Source of the DNA: Methylorubrum extorquens
GTDB taxonomy: Bacteria; Pseudomonadota; Alphaproteobacteria; Rhizobiales; Beijerinckiaceae
Assembly (NCBI GenBank): GCA_019695455.1
Contig: JAEUAC010000199.1
Span: 1-12,794 of the forward strand
Direction of reading: 5' to 3'
DNA: 12,794 nucleotides
In this document: positions 7,000 through 12,794 of the stretch, piece after piece
Numbering within the stretch: position 1 is the stretch's first letter
Layout: the number at the start of each line of letters is the position of its first letter
Made by a program: the position numbers and the translations under genes
Notes under the pieces: generated by a model
Database searches by the model: none
Seen by the model: only the letters and a program-made list of their open reading frames with translations
Told to the model about the DNA's origin: nothing

Positions 7000-7505
7000 G
7001 CGCGTCCCCCGGGTTCGGGAAAGAGGCCGATCACGGGCTGACGCCCATAGGGCAGGGAGGCCGGCCGGCGTGCCGCGCCCGCGGCGGGGACGGGGGCGGG
7101 TGCGTAGGCCGGCTCGGGCTCGAGCCAGCGGGCGAAGCTCTTGGCCTCGGCCTCGGCCGTGTCGGCCGCGATCACGACCGCCGTCGCGGGCCGGCCGGCC
7201 CGGGCCAGCGACAGGCGGCGCAGGCTCGCGCCCTCGAGGCCGAACAGGAGGTGCAGGAGCAGCTGCGCGACGAGGATCGAGCCCGGCCCCGCGCCGAGGA
7301 ACCCGAGCAGCGCCCCGAGCCCGATGACCACGACGAAGGCCGCGATCCCGGCGACCCAGCAGCGGTGGAGCAGGAGCCAGAGGCCCGGCACCAGGAAGGC
7401 GCCCCACGAGAACCCGTCGCGGACGATCTCCGCCCGGTCGAGCGCGCCGGGATCGCCCGGCACCGCGAAGGGCGCGACGTGGAGCGTGTAGGCGGCGGAG
7501 GCCAT
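6996..7505 (-). CDS. DUF2628-like small membrane protein
   Basis: This 169-residue protein has a short N-terminal domain (YTLHVAP, then DRAEIVRDGFSWGAF), two or three hydrophobic segments at about residues 33-50, 51-70 and 73-92, and a Pro/Ala-rich cytoplasmic tail. The pattern with FVRDGFSW-AF and a Leu/Trp-rich first helix fits DUF2628 proteins, which are often found between hisB and hisH in Hyphomicrobiales. No function is established for the family. The ATG at 7505 is 3 bases after the hisB stop, and its own stop overlaps the hisH start by 4 nt, so it is fully embedded in the his operon. The family assignment is from memory of the pattern and was not tested by a search. Confidence 0.8.
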   Translation of the reverse strand: MASAAYTLHVAPFAVPGDPGALDRAEIVRDGFSWGAFLVPGLWLLLHRCWVAGIAAFVVVIGLGALLGFLGAGPGSILVAQLLLHLLFGLEGASLRRLSLARAGRPATAVVIAADTAEAEAKSFARWLEPEPAYAPAPVPAAGAARRPASLPYGRQPVIGLFPEPGGRA

Positions 7506-7508
7506 GGG

Positions 7509-8096
7509 TCAGAGCGCGCCCTTGGTGGAGGGCACGCGGTCGCCCTCGCGGGCGTCGAGGCTCGTCGCGGCCCGCAGCGCCCGGGCGACGCCCTTGAAGC
7601 AGCTTTCCGCGATGTGGTGGCTGTTCGCCCCGTAGAGCGTCTCGACGTGCAGCGTGATGCCGGCGTTCACGGCGAAGGCCTGGAAGAACTCGCGCACGAG
7701 CTCGGTGTCGAAGGTGCCGACCCGCTCGGTCGGGAACTCGGTCCGGAAGACGAGGAAGGGCCGGCCGGAGATGTCGAGCGCGACGCGGGTCAGCGTCTCG
7801 TCCATGGGCAGGTGCAGGCTCGCGTAGCGGGCGATGCCCTTCTTGTCGCCGAGCGCCTGGGCGAGCGCCTGGCCGAGCGCGATGCCCGTGTCCTCGGTCG
7901 TGTGGTGGCCGTCGACGTGCAGGTCGCCCGTGACCGTCACGTCGAGGTCGAACAGGGCGTGGCGGCCGAACAGGTCGAGCATGTGGTCGAGAAAGCCGAT
8001 CCCGGTCGCGGCCGCGGTGCGGCCCGATCCGTCGACGCTCAGCGACACGGCGATGTCGGTCTCGTTCGTCCGTCGCTTGACGGTCGCGGAGCGCAT
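7509..8096 (-). CDS. hisB: Imidazoleglycerol-phosphate dehydratase
   Basis: HisB dehydrates imidazole glycerol phosphate to imidazole acetol phosphate. The 195-residue protein is the stand-alone dehydratase, without the phosphatase domain fused to it in enterobacteria. Metal-binding motifs are present: GFLDHML (34-40), DGHHTTED (62-69) and GANSHHIAES (157-166); the C-terminus GDRVPSTKGAL is characteristic. The ATG at 8096 follows a run of G on the minus strand (8105-8100). As the first gene of the operon it lies next to the divergent region 8097-8236, where the operon promoter should be. The residue content and length match alphaproteobacterial HisB closely. Confidence 0.98.
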   Translation of the reverse strand: MRSATVKRRTNETDIAVSLSVDGSGRTAAATGIGFLDHMLDLFGRHALFDLDVTVTGDLHVDGHHTTEDTGIALGQALAQALGDKKGIARYASLHLPMDETLTRVALDISGRPFLVFRTEFPTERVGTFDTELVREFFQAFAVNAGITLHVETLYGANSHHIAESCFKGVARALRAATSLDAREGDRVPSTKGAL

Positions 8097-8236
8097 GGTC
8101 CCCCCGGGCGGCGCGGCCTTCAGGCGAGCCGCCCCGCGTCCCTAGCAAGCCCGGGGCCGGGGCGCCACACCGCCCGTCGCCGCGCTGGCATTCGTCGGGC
8201 GGATGCTTAAGTGACCGTCTCGCCGGAGACCCTCAC
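8097..8236. promoter_or_regulatory. Divergent his operon / hslV promoter region
   Basis: This 140-base gap separates two outward-facing operons and must hold both promoters, unless one starts further inside. On the plus strand CTGGCA (8185-8190) and TAAGTG (8208-8213), 17 bases apart, form a weak sigma70-like pair in front of hslV. No heat-shock promoter was recognised. On the minus strand no good pair was found for hisB. The region call rests on gene orientation rather than on motifs. Confidence 0.4.
8225..8228 (+). promoter_or_regulatory. Shine-Dalgarno deciding the hslV GTG start
   Basis: GGAG lies 8 bases before GTG 8237. No such site precedes the in-frame ATG at 8258, so the longer GTG start is favoured. 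Confidence 0.55.
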
Positions 8237-8797
8237 GTGCCCGATCACCCGCCATCCATGCATGCGACGACCATCCTCATGGTCCGGAAGGGGGGCAGGA
8301 CGGTGATCGGGGGCGACGGGCAGGTCAGCCTCGGCCAGACCATCGTCAAGGGCAACGCCCGCAAGGTGCGCCGCCTCGCCAAGGGCGCCGTGATCGGCGG
8401 GTTCGCAGGCGCGACGGCGGACGCGTTCACGCTCTTCGAGCGGCTGGAGGCGAAGCTCGAGCAATATCCGGGGCAGCTCACGCGCGCCTGCGTCGAGCTC
8501 ACCAAGGATTGGCGGACGGACCGCTACCTCCGTCGCCTCGAGGCCATGATGCTGGTCGCCGACAAGGAGGTCGGCCTGCTCCTCTCCGGCGCCGGCGACG
8601 TGCTCGAGCCCGAGGCCGGGCCGAACGGCGCCGTCATGGCGATCGGGTCCGGCGGCAACTACGCGCTCGCGGCCGCCCGGGCTCTGGTCGACGTCGAGCC
8701 CGACGCGGAGGCGATCGTCCGCCGCTCGCTCGCGATCGCGGCCGAGATCTGCGTCTACACGAACGGCAACGTCGTGGTGGAGACGCTCGAGCCATGA
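8237..8797 (+). CDS. hslV: ATP-dependent protease, peptidase subunit HslV (ClpQ)
   Basis: HslV is the threonine peptidase that forms a double hexamer capped by HslU and degrades unfolded or regulatory proteins in the cytoplasm. The mature enzyme should begin at T11 (TTILMVRKGG), the catalytic nucleophile, preceded by a short leader. The signatures GGDGQVSLGQT (25-35) and NARKVRRL (40-47) and the C-terminal ICVYTNGNVVVE follow the family. The GTG start at 8237 is backed by a Shine-Dalgarno; an ATG at 8258 would leave only a three-residue leader. Length is 186 residues. The stop overlaps the next gene by 4 nt (ATGA). The hslV gene diverges from hisB, the usual arrangement in Hyphomicrobiales. 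Confidence 0.97.
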   Translation: MPDHPPSMHATTILMVRKGGRTVIGGDGQVSLGQTIVKGNARKVRRLAKGAVIGGFAGATADAFTLFERLEAKLEQYPGQLTRACVELTKDWRTDRYLRRLEAMMLVADKEVGLLLSGAGDVLEPEAGPNGAVMAIGSGGNYALAAARALVDVEPDAEAIVRRSLAIAAEICVYTNGNVVVETLEP

Positions 8798-9885
8798 TCC
8801 CGGAGGCCGTCCTCTCGGAGGCGACCGAGAAGGGACTCGTGACGTCCGGCCAGGCGGAGGCTCTGCGGAGCCTCGCCCCGCAGCGCGCGCCCGTGGCGTC
8901 CCCCCTGCCGGAGCCGGTCGACGAGGAGGCGCTGCGCTTCGTCTCGGGCTTCGCCGACATCTTCGTCGCGATCGGCATCGTGCTGTTCCTGGGCGCCGCG
9001 GCCTCCCTCCTCGATCCCGTCTGGCCCGGCGGGCGGCCCGCCGTCGTCGTGGCGGCCCTCGCCTGGGCGCTCGCCGAGTTCTTCACGCGTCGCAAGCGCA
9101 TGGCCTTCCCGTCCATCCTGCTCCTCTGCATCTTCGTGGGCGCGGCCTTCGTCGCGCTGGTCCAGTTCGTGGGATCGCCGATCGGGATCGCGGCGAACCG
9201 GCTCGGCTGGCTCGGCTGGTTCGGCGGCCTCACGGGCCTCGGTCGCGGCGAGCCGCTGGCGGTCGCGGTCGCGGCCCTCGGGACGGCCGCGCTCGCGGGG
9301 CTGCATTACTGGCGGTTCCGCGTCCCCATCACGGTCGCGGCGGGCACCGCCTCCCTGGCGCTCGCGGCCGTCATGGTGTCGACCCTGGTCGCGCCCGACT
9401 TCACGGGCCGGGCCATCACGGGCCTGCTCGCGCTCGCGGGAGCCGCCGTGTTCGCCCTCGCCATGCGGTTCGACCTGTCCGATCCCGCGCGGCGGACCCG
9501 GCGGACGGACATCGCCTTCTGGCTGCACCTCCTCGCCGCGCCCCTGATCGTCCATTCCGTCTTCACGGCGATCGGCGTCGGTTCGAGCGCGCTCCGGCCG
9601 CCCTTCGCGCTCGCCGTCCTGGCCGTGTTCCTGCTGCTCGGCGCCGTCGCGGTGCTCGTGGACCGGCGGGCCATGCTCGTCTCGGGCCTCGTCTACGCGG
9701 GCGCGGCCTTCGGCTCGCTGATCGCCGAGACGGGGCTCGGCGGCCGGACGGTGCCCGTCACGCTGCTGGCCCTCGGCGGCTTCGTGCTCCTCCTGTCGGC
9801 CGGCTGGACGCCGCTGCGCCGGGCGGTGCTCGATCGCCTGCCGCACGACTGGGCGGTCCGGCTGCCGGGGCCGCTCCCGACCTGA
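8794..9885 (+). CDS. Polytopic membrane protein between hslV and hslU (DUF2157-like?)
   Basis: The 363-residue product has a soluble N-terminal stretch of about 45 residues (EATEKGLVTSGQAEALRSL) followed by roughly eight to ten hydrophobic segments up to residue 340 and a short basic tail. The N-terminal piece, a helix with GLVTSGQAE before many membrane helices, recalls DUF2157-type proteins, but this is only a pattern impression. No catalytic motif was seen and the function is unknown. The ATG at 8794 overlaps the hslV stop by 4 nt and has GGAG at 8779-8782, so it is coupled to hslV. An upstream extension of the frame to 8509 is a shadow of hslV. It separates two subunits of one protease, with a 77-base gap before hslU. 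Confidence 0.85.
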   Translation: MIPEAVLSEATEKGLVTSGQAEALRSLAPQRAPVASPLPEPVDEEALRFVSGFADIFVAIGIVLFLGAAASLLDPVWPGGRPAVVVAALAWALAEFFTRRKRMAFPSILLLCIFVGAAFVALVQFVGSPIGIAANRLGWLGWFGGLTGLGRGEPLAVAVAALGTAALAGLHYWRFRVPITVAAGTASLALAAVMVSTLVAPDFTGRAITGLLALAGAAVFALAMRFDLSDPARRTRRTDIAFWLHLLAAPLIVHSVFTAIGVGSSALRPPFALAVLAVFLLLGAVAVLVDRRAMLVSGLVYAGAAFGSLIAETGLGGRTVPVTLLALGGFVLLLSAGWTPLRRAVLDRLPHDWAVRLPGPLPT

Positions 9886-9962
9886 CGACCGGCCCGGGCG
9901 ACGCGCCCCCACCCGCGCGCGCGCCCCGTGATCTCCGACGCCTCCAACCCCACATCGGATCC

Positions 9963-11282
9963 ATGACCACCTTCTCGCCCCGCGAAATCGTCTCCGAACT
10001 CGATCGCCACATCGTCGGCCAGGGCGACGCGAAGCGCGCCGTCGCGATCGCGCTCCGCAACCGCTGGCGCCGCCAGCAGGTGGAGGGCGACCTGAAGGAC
10101 GAGATCGCGCCGAAGAACATCCTGATGATCGGGCCGACGGGCTGCGGGAAGACGGAGATCGCGCGCCGACTCGCCCGGCTCGCGGGCGCCCCCTTCATCA
10201 AGGTGGAGGCGACCAAGTTCACGGAGGTCGGCTATGTCGGCCGCGACGTGGAGCAGATCGTCCGCGACCTGGTCGAGGTGGGAATCGGCCTCGTGCGGGA
10301 CGAGAAGCGCAAGAGCGTGGACGCGAAGGCGCATCTCGCGGCCGAGGAGCGGGTGCTGGACGCGCTCGTCGGCAAGGCCGCGTCCCCGACCACCCGCGAC
10401 GCCTTCCGCCGCAAGCTCCGGGCGAACGAGCTCGACGACAAGGAGATCGAGGTGGAGGTCTCGTCCGCGGCCCCGCAGGGGCTGCCCATGTTCGACATCC
10501 CGGGCATGCCGGGCGCCTCCATGGGGGCGATCAACATCTCGGACGTGCTCGGCAAGGCGCTCGGCGGCGGGCGGTCGAAGCCGCGGCGGTTCACCGTGAA
10601 GGAGGCCTACGCGCCCCTCGTGTCGGAGGAATCCGACCGGCTCCTCGACGGTGACGCCATCGTGGCCGAGGCGATCCGGAAGGTCGAGAACAACGGCATC
10701 GTCTTCCTCGACGAGATCGACAAGATCTGCGCCCGCTCCGAGGGCGGCCGGGTCGGCGGCGACGTCTCGCGCGATGGCGTCCAGCGCGACCTCCTGCCCC
10801 TGATCGAGGGCACGACCGTCTCGACGAAGCACGGCCCGGTGAAGACGGACCACGTCCTGTTCGTGGCCTCCGGCGCCTTCCACGTCTCGAAGCCCTCGGA
10901 CCTCCTGCCCGAGCTGCAGGGCAGGCTTCCCATCCGGGTCGAGCTCGCACCCCTGACGGCCGACGATTTCCGCCGCATCCTGACCGAGACGGAGGCGAGC
11001 CTCGTCAAGCAGTCGGTCGCCCTGATGGCGACGGAAGGCGTGGCGCTCGCCTTCACGGACGACGCGATCGAGGCCATCGCCAAGGTCGCCGTCGACGTGA
11101 ACGCCTCCGTCGAGAACATCGGGGCGCGCCGCCTCCAGACCGTGCTGGAGCGGGTGCTCGACGACATCTCCTTCACGGCGCCGGACCGGGCGGGCGAGAC
11201 CTTCACGGTCACGGGCGCCTACGTGCGGGGCGAGGTCGAGGATCTCGCCCGCAACACGGACCTGAGCCGCTTCATCCTCTGA
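9963..11282 (+). CDS. hslU: ATP-dependent protease ATPase subunit HslU (ClpY)
   Basis: HslU is the AAA+ unfoldase that binds substrates, unfolds them and feeds them to HslV. Walker A GPTGCGKT is at residues 57-64, the Walker B block VFLDEIDKI has D250 and E251, and VSRDGVQRDLLPLIEG is the second conserved block. The pore region KFTEVGYVGRDVE carries the GYVG loop. Sensor-2 lies in ENIGARRL, and the C-terminus DLSRFIL is the tail that inserts into HslV. The charged middle part (about residues 105-210) is the I domain. Length (439 residues) is normal. The ATG at 9963 has no strong Shine-Dalgarno. It ends only 14 bases before the stop of the opposing small gene, and a run of nine G follows the stop codon. 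Confidence 0.98.
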   Translation: MTTFSPREIVSELDRHIVGQGDAKRAVAIALRNRWRRQQVEGDLKDEIAPKNILMIGPTGCGKTEIARRLARLAGAPFIKVEATKFTEVGYVGRDVEQIVRDLVEVGIGLVRDEKRKSVDAKAHLAAEERVLDALVGKAASPTTRDAFRRKLRANELDDKEIEVEVSSAAPQGLPMFDIPGMPGASMGAINISDVLGKALGGGRSKPRRFTVKEAYAPLVSEESDRLLDGDAIVAEAIRKVENNGIVFLDEIDKICARSEGGRVGGDVSRDGVQRDLLPLIEGTTVSTKHGPVKTDHVLFVASGAFHVSKPSDLLPELQGRLPIRVELAPLTADDFRRILTETEASLVKQSVALMATEGVALAFTDDAIEAIAKVAVDVNASVENIGARRLQTVLERVLDDISFTAPDRAGETFTVTGAYVRGEVEDLARNTDLSRFIL

Positions 11283-11296
11283 CGGGGGGGGGCGCC

Positions 11297-11524
11297 TCAG
11301 CGCTGGTCGAGCGCGGCTCGCGCCGCGGCGAGCACCTCCTGGGCATCCTCCACGAGCCGCTGCTCGCGCTCCCTATAGGGGCCCTCCACGGGGTGCCCGA
11401 TCGGAAAGTCGAGCGTCACGTGGCGGCCGCCGAGCGGATCGCACCCCTTGTCGGCGAGCACGACGTGGCCGCGCCCGTCCTTCAGGCGCACGTCGATGAC
11501 GAGGAGATCGATCGGCTTGTCCAT
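11297..11524 (-). CDS. Small conserved-looking hypothetical protein
   Basis: This 75-residue protein begins MDKPIDLLVIDVRLKDGRGH and continues with a Gly/Pro/His-rich middle (DPLGGRHVTLDFPIGHPVEG) and a helical C-terminus (EDAQEVLAAARAALDQR). The codon bias is like that of its neighbours and the composition (alternating beta and loop, then an amphipathic helix) looks like a real protein. I do not recognise the family. The start is taken at ATG 11524; a GTG at 11548 in the same frame would add eight residues. No Shine-Dalgarno is clear. It is convergent with hslU, 14 bases apart, and divergent from the PhoR-like kinase. Confidence 0.55.
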   Translation of the reverse strand: MDKPIDLLVIDVRLKDGRGHVVLADKGCDPLGGRHVTLDFPIGHPVEGPYREREQRLVEDAQEVLAAARAALDQR

Positions 11525-11645
11525 GGCCGGGCGAGGTAGGCAGCGCACGAGTCCGGACCTTGGCGGCTCTTCGACCGTTTCGGGGCACCTCTCGGCGCCG
11601 TGGCGACGCGCCGCAGACCGGTGGACCGGCCGCGGGCGCGCTTGA

Positions 11646-11680
11646 GGCCGGGGCCGGCCCGTGGGAGAGGGGCCCCGGTC
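11646..11680 (+). other. GC-rich hairpin in the leader of the PhoR-like gene
   Basis: GGCCGGGGCC (11646-11655) can pair with GGCCCCGGTC (11671-11680) through ten base pairs including one G-U, around a 15-base loop. It ends 23 bases before the GTG start of the kinase. No T run follows, so it is not a standard terminator. In DNA of this composition such stems arise easily by chance. The rest of the 179-base gap (11525-11703) showed no recognised promoter or Pho box. Confidence 0.3.
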
Positions 11681-11690
11681 CGCAAGCGGC

Positions 11691-11695
11691 AGGAG
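11691..11695 (+). promoter_or_regulatory. Shine-Dalgarno deciding the PhoR-like GTG start
   Basis: AGGAG lies 8 bases before GTG 11704. The nearby in-frame ATG at 11722 has no comparable site, so the GTG is preferred. Confidence 0.6.
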
Positions 11696-11703
11696 CCGGA
11701 ATC

Positions 11704-12794
11704 GTGCGTCGCCTCCGCTACATGGTCCCGGACGGCTGGCGCCGCACGGCGCTCGCGGCGTCGGCCCCGGTCGGCCTCCTCGCGGCCGTGCTCGCCTGGC
11801 GGGGCGAGCTCGCCGTCGCGACGGCCCTCGCGGCGGCCCTCGGCCTCCTCCTGACCCTGGTCGCGACCTGGCTCGGGCGGTCCCGGCCCGGGCCCGAGGC
11901 GCAGGTGCCCCCGCCCTCGGGCCGGCCGGGCGCGAGCGCGTCCGCCGTCTCGCCGGACCCGACGATCGTGGTCGACCGGCGCGCCGTCGTCGTCCAGGCG
12001 AACGCGGCGGCCTTCGCGCTCTTCCCGGCCCTGGCGCTGCGCCGGCCGCTCTCCTTCGCGCTGCGCGATCCCGACCTCCTGGCCGCCGTGCCGGCCGTCC
12101 TGTCGACGGGGGAGGGCGCGAGCGTCGAGATCGGCGGGCGCGTGGCGGGGGACGCCTCGCACGACGTGCGGCTGCGGCGGATCGGCTCCGCCGAGACTTC
12201 GCTCGGCGAGCCCGCCGTCGCCCTCTTCTTCCGCGACGTCTCGGCCGAGCGGCGCCACGAGCGCATGCGGGTCGACTTCATCGCCAACGTGAGCCACGAG
12301 CTGCGGACGCCGCTCGCCTCGCTCTCCGGCTTCATCGAGACCCTGCAGGGCCCGGCCCGGGACGACGTGGCCGCCCGTGCGCGCTTCCTCGACATCATGG
12401 GCAAGCAGGCGGGCCGCATGACGCGGCTCGTCAACGACCTCCTGAACCTGTCGCGGACGGAGCTGCGCGAGCACGTGCGGCCGTCGGAGCGCGTGGACCT
12501 GTCGGGCGAGGTCGCCCACATGCTGGAGATCCTGGCCCCCCGGGCCCGCGAGCGCGGCGCGAGCTTCGCCATCGCGCTCGAACCCGACCTCGCGATCCTC
12601 GGCGACCGGGACGAGATCCTGCGGCTGGTCGAGAACCTCGTCGAGAACGCCATCCGCTACGGCGGGGCCGGCGCGCCGATCGAGATCGGCCTGCGGCGCA
12701 ATCCGCCGAGCCCGTCGGCGCCGAACGGCGCGGCCGAGTTCCGGGTCCGCGACCATGGCCCCGGCATCGCGGCCGAGCACATCCCGCGCCTCAC
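11704..12794 (+). CDS. phoR: PhoR-like sensor histidine kinase, 3' end outside window
   Basis: The visible 363 residues have two N-terminal hydrophobic helices (about 16-32 and 36-57) with almost no periplasmic loop, a PAS-like segment (about 85-185, TIVVDRRAVVVQANAAAFALF), then the kinase core. The phosphorylated histidine is H198 in NVSHELRTPLASL; the N box is ENLVENAIRYG with N315; the G1 box begins DHGPGIA at 350. The linker RVDFIANVSHELRTPL and the following GFIETLQGPA are typical of PhoR, the kinase that senses phosphate limitation together with the Pst transporter and phosphorylates PhoB. The partner genes would lie beyond the right edge, so the name rests on sequence pattern alone. 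The frame is open at the end of the window and lacks only the last part of the ATPase domain. Confidence 0.88.
   Translation, partial: MRRLRYMVPDGWRRTALAASAPVGLLAAVLAWRGELAVATALAAALGLLLTLVATWLGRSRPGPEAQVPPPSGRPGASASAVSPDPTIVVDRRAVVVQANAAAFALFPALALRRPLSFALRDPDLLAAVPAVLSTGEGASVEIGGRVAGDASHDVRLRRIGSAETSLGEPAVALFFRDVSAERRHERMRVDFIANVSHELRTPLASLSGFIETLQGPARDDVAARARFLDIMGKQAGRMTRLVNDLLNLSRTELREHVRPSERVDLSGEVAHMLEILAPRARERGASFAIALEPDLAILGDRDEILRLVENLVENAIRYGGAGAPIEIGLRRNPPSPSAPNGAAEFRVRDHGPGIAAEHIPRL

Noticed and set aside
8509..8793. Upstream extension of the membrane protein gene into hslV
   Set aside because: This part is an out-of-frame reading of hslV; the ATG at 8794 with GGAG upstream and an ATGA overlap is the natural start.
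9896..9908. GGGCG-ACG-CGCCC hairpin before hslU as a terminator
   Set aside because: Only five pairs with a 3-base loop and no T run; expected by chance at this GC content.
9914..9923. Alternating CG tract (CGCGCGCGC) as a Z-DNA or regulatory element
   Set aside because: Too short and ordinary for DNA of this composition.
11284..11292. Run of nine G after the hslU stop as a phase-variation tract
   Set aside because: It lies outside any reading frame, so slippage would not switch a gene; at most it is a sequencing-error site.
11482..12780. Long minus-strand frame opposite the PhoR-like kinase
   Set aside because: Low-complexity Arg/Gly product; the plus strand carries all histidine kinase motifs and a Shine-Dalgarno.

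Overview
The window is very GC-rich DNA, with third codon positions almost all G or C and several GTG starts. The gene order is the conserved alphaproteobacterial block hslU/hslV next to hisB-hisH-hisA-hisF-hisE-coaA. Together with a DUF2628-type protein in the his cluster and a PhoR-type kinase nearby, this points to a Hyphomicrobiales (Rhizobiales) bacterium, perhaps Methylobacteriaceae-like. The genus cannot be fixed from this window. No tRNA, rRNA, CRISPR array or insertion sequence was seen.

Layout. (1) Bases 1-593 hold the N-terminal part of a RecD-like helicase gene on the minus strand. It is broken by an inverted duplication of its own sequence: bases 1-138 carry the next part of the same protein on the plus strand, and the 44-bp arms 1-44 and 139-182 match at 42 of 44 positions. 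(2) Bases 723-1442 encode a secreted LTXXQ (Spy/CpxP-like) protein on the plus strand, whose 3' end overlaps coaA tail to tail. (3) Bases 1304-8096 are one long minus-strand operon, read right to left: hisB, DUF2628-like membrane protein, hisH, hisA, SulP-type anion transporter, hisF, hisE, coaA. Most junctions are 4-nt stop/start overlaps, and the rest are 3-4 nt gaps. (4) On the plus strand, hslV, a polytopic membrane protein and hslU follow from 8237 to 11282. (5) A small minus-strand gene of unknown function lies at 11297-11524. (6) A PhoR-like sensor histidine kinase starts at 11704 and runs off the right edge.

Function. The his genes supply five consecutive or linked steps: HisE (phosphoribosyl-ATP hydrolysis), HisA (isomerisation), HisH/HisF (ring closure, also releasing AICAR) and HisB (dehydration). 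CoaA starts coenzyme A synthesis and is translationally coupled to hisE. HslV and HslU form the two-part ATP-dependent protease. The least expected item in the operon is the SulP-STAS-cyclic-nucleotide-domain transporter between hisA and hisF; its cyclic-nucleotide domain lacks the usual ligand-binding glutamate.

Every gap between genes is shorter than 180 bases. The most unusual structure is the folded-back helicase gene at the left edge, which may be an assembly chimera, a real inverted duplication, or (less likely) an invertible segment. No clearly new multi-gene system was found.
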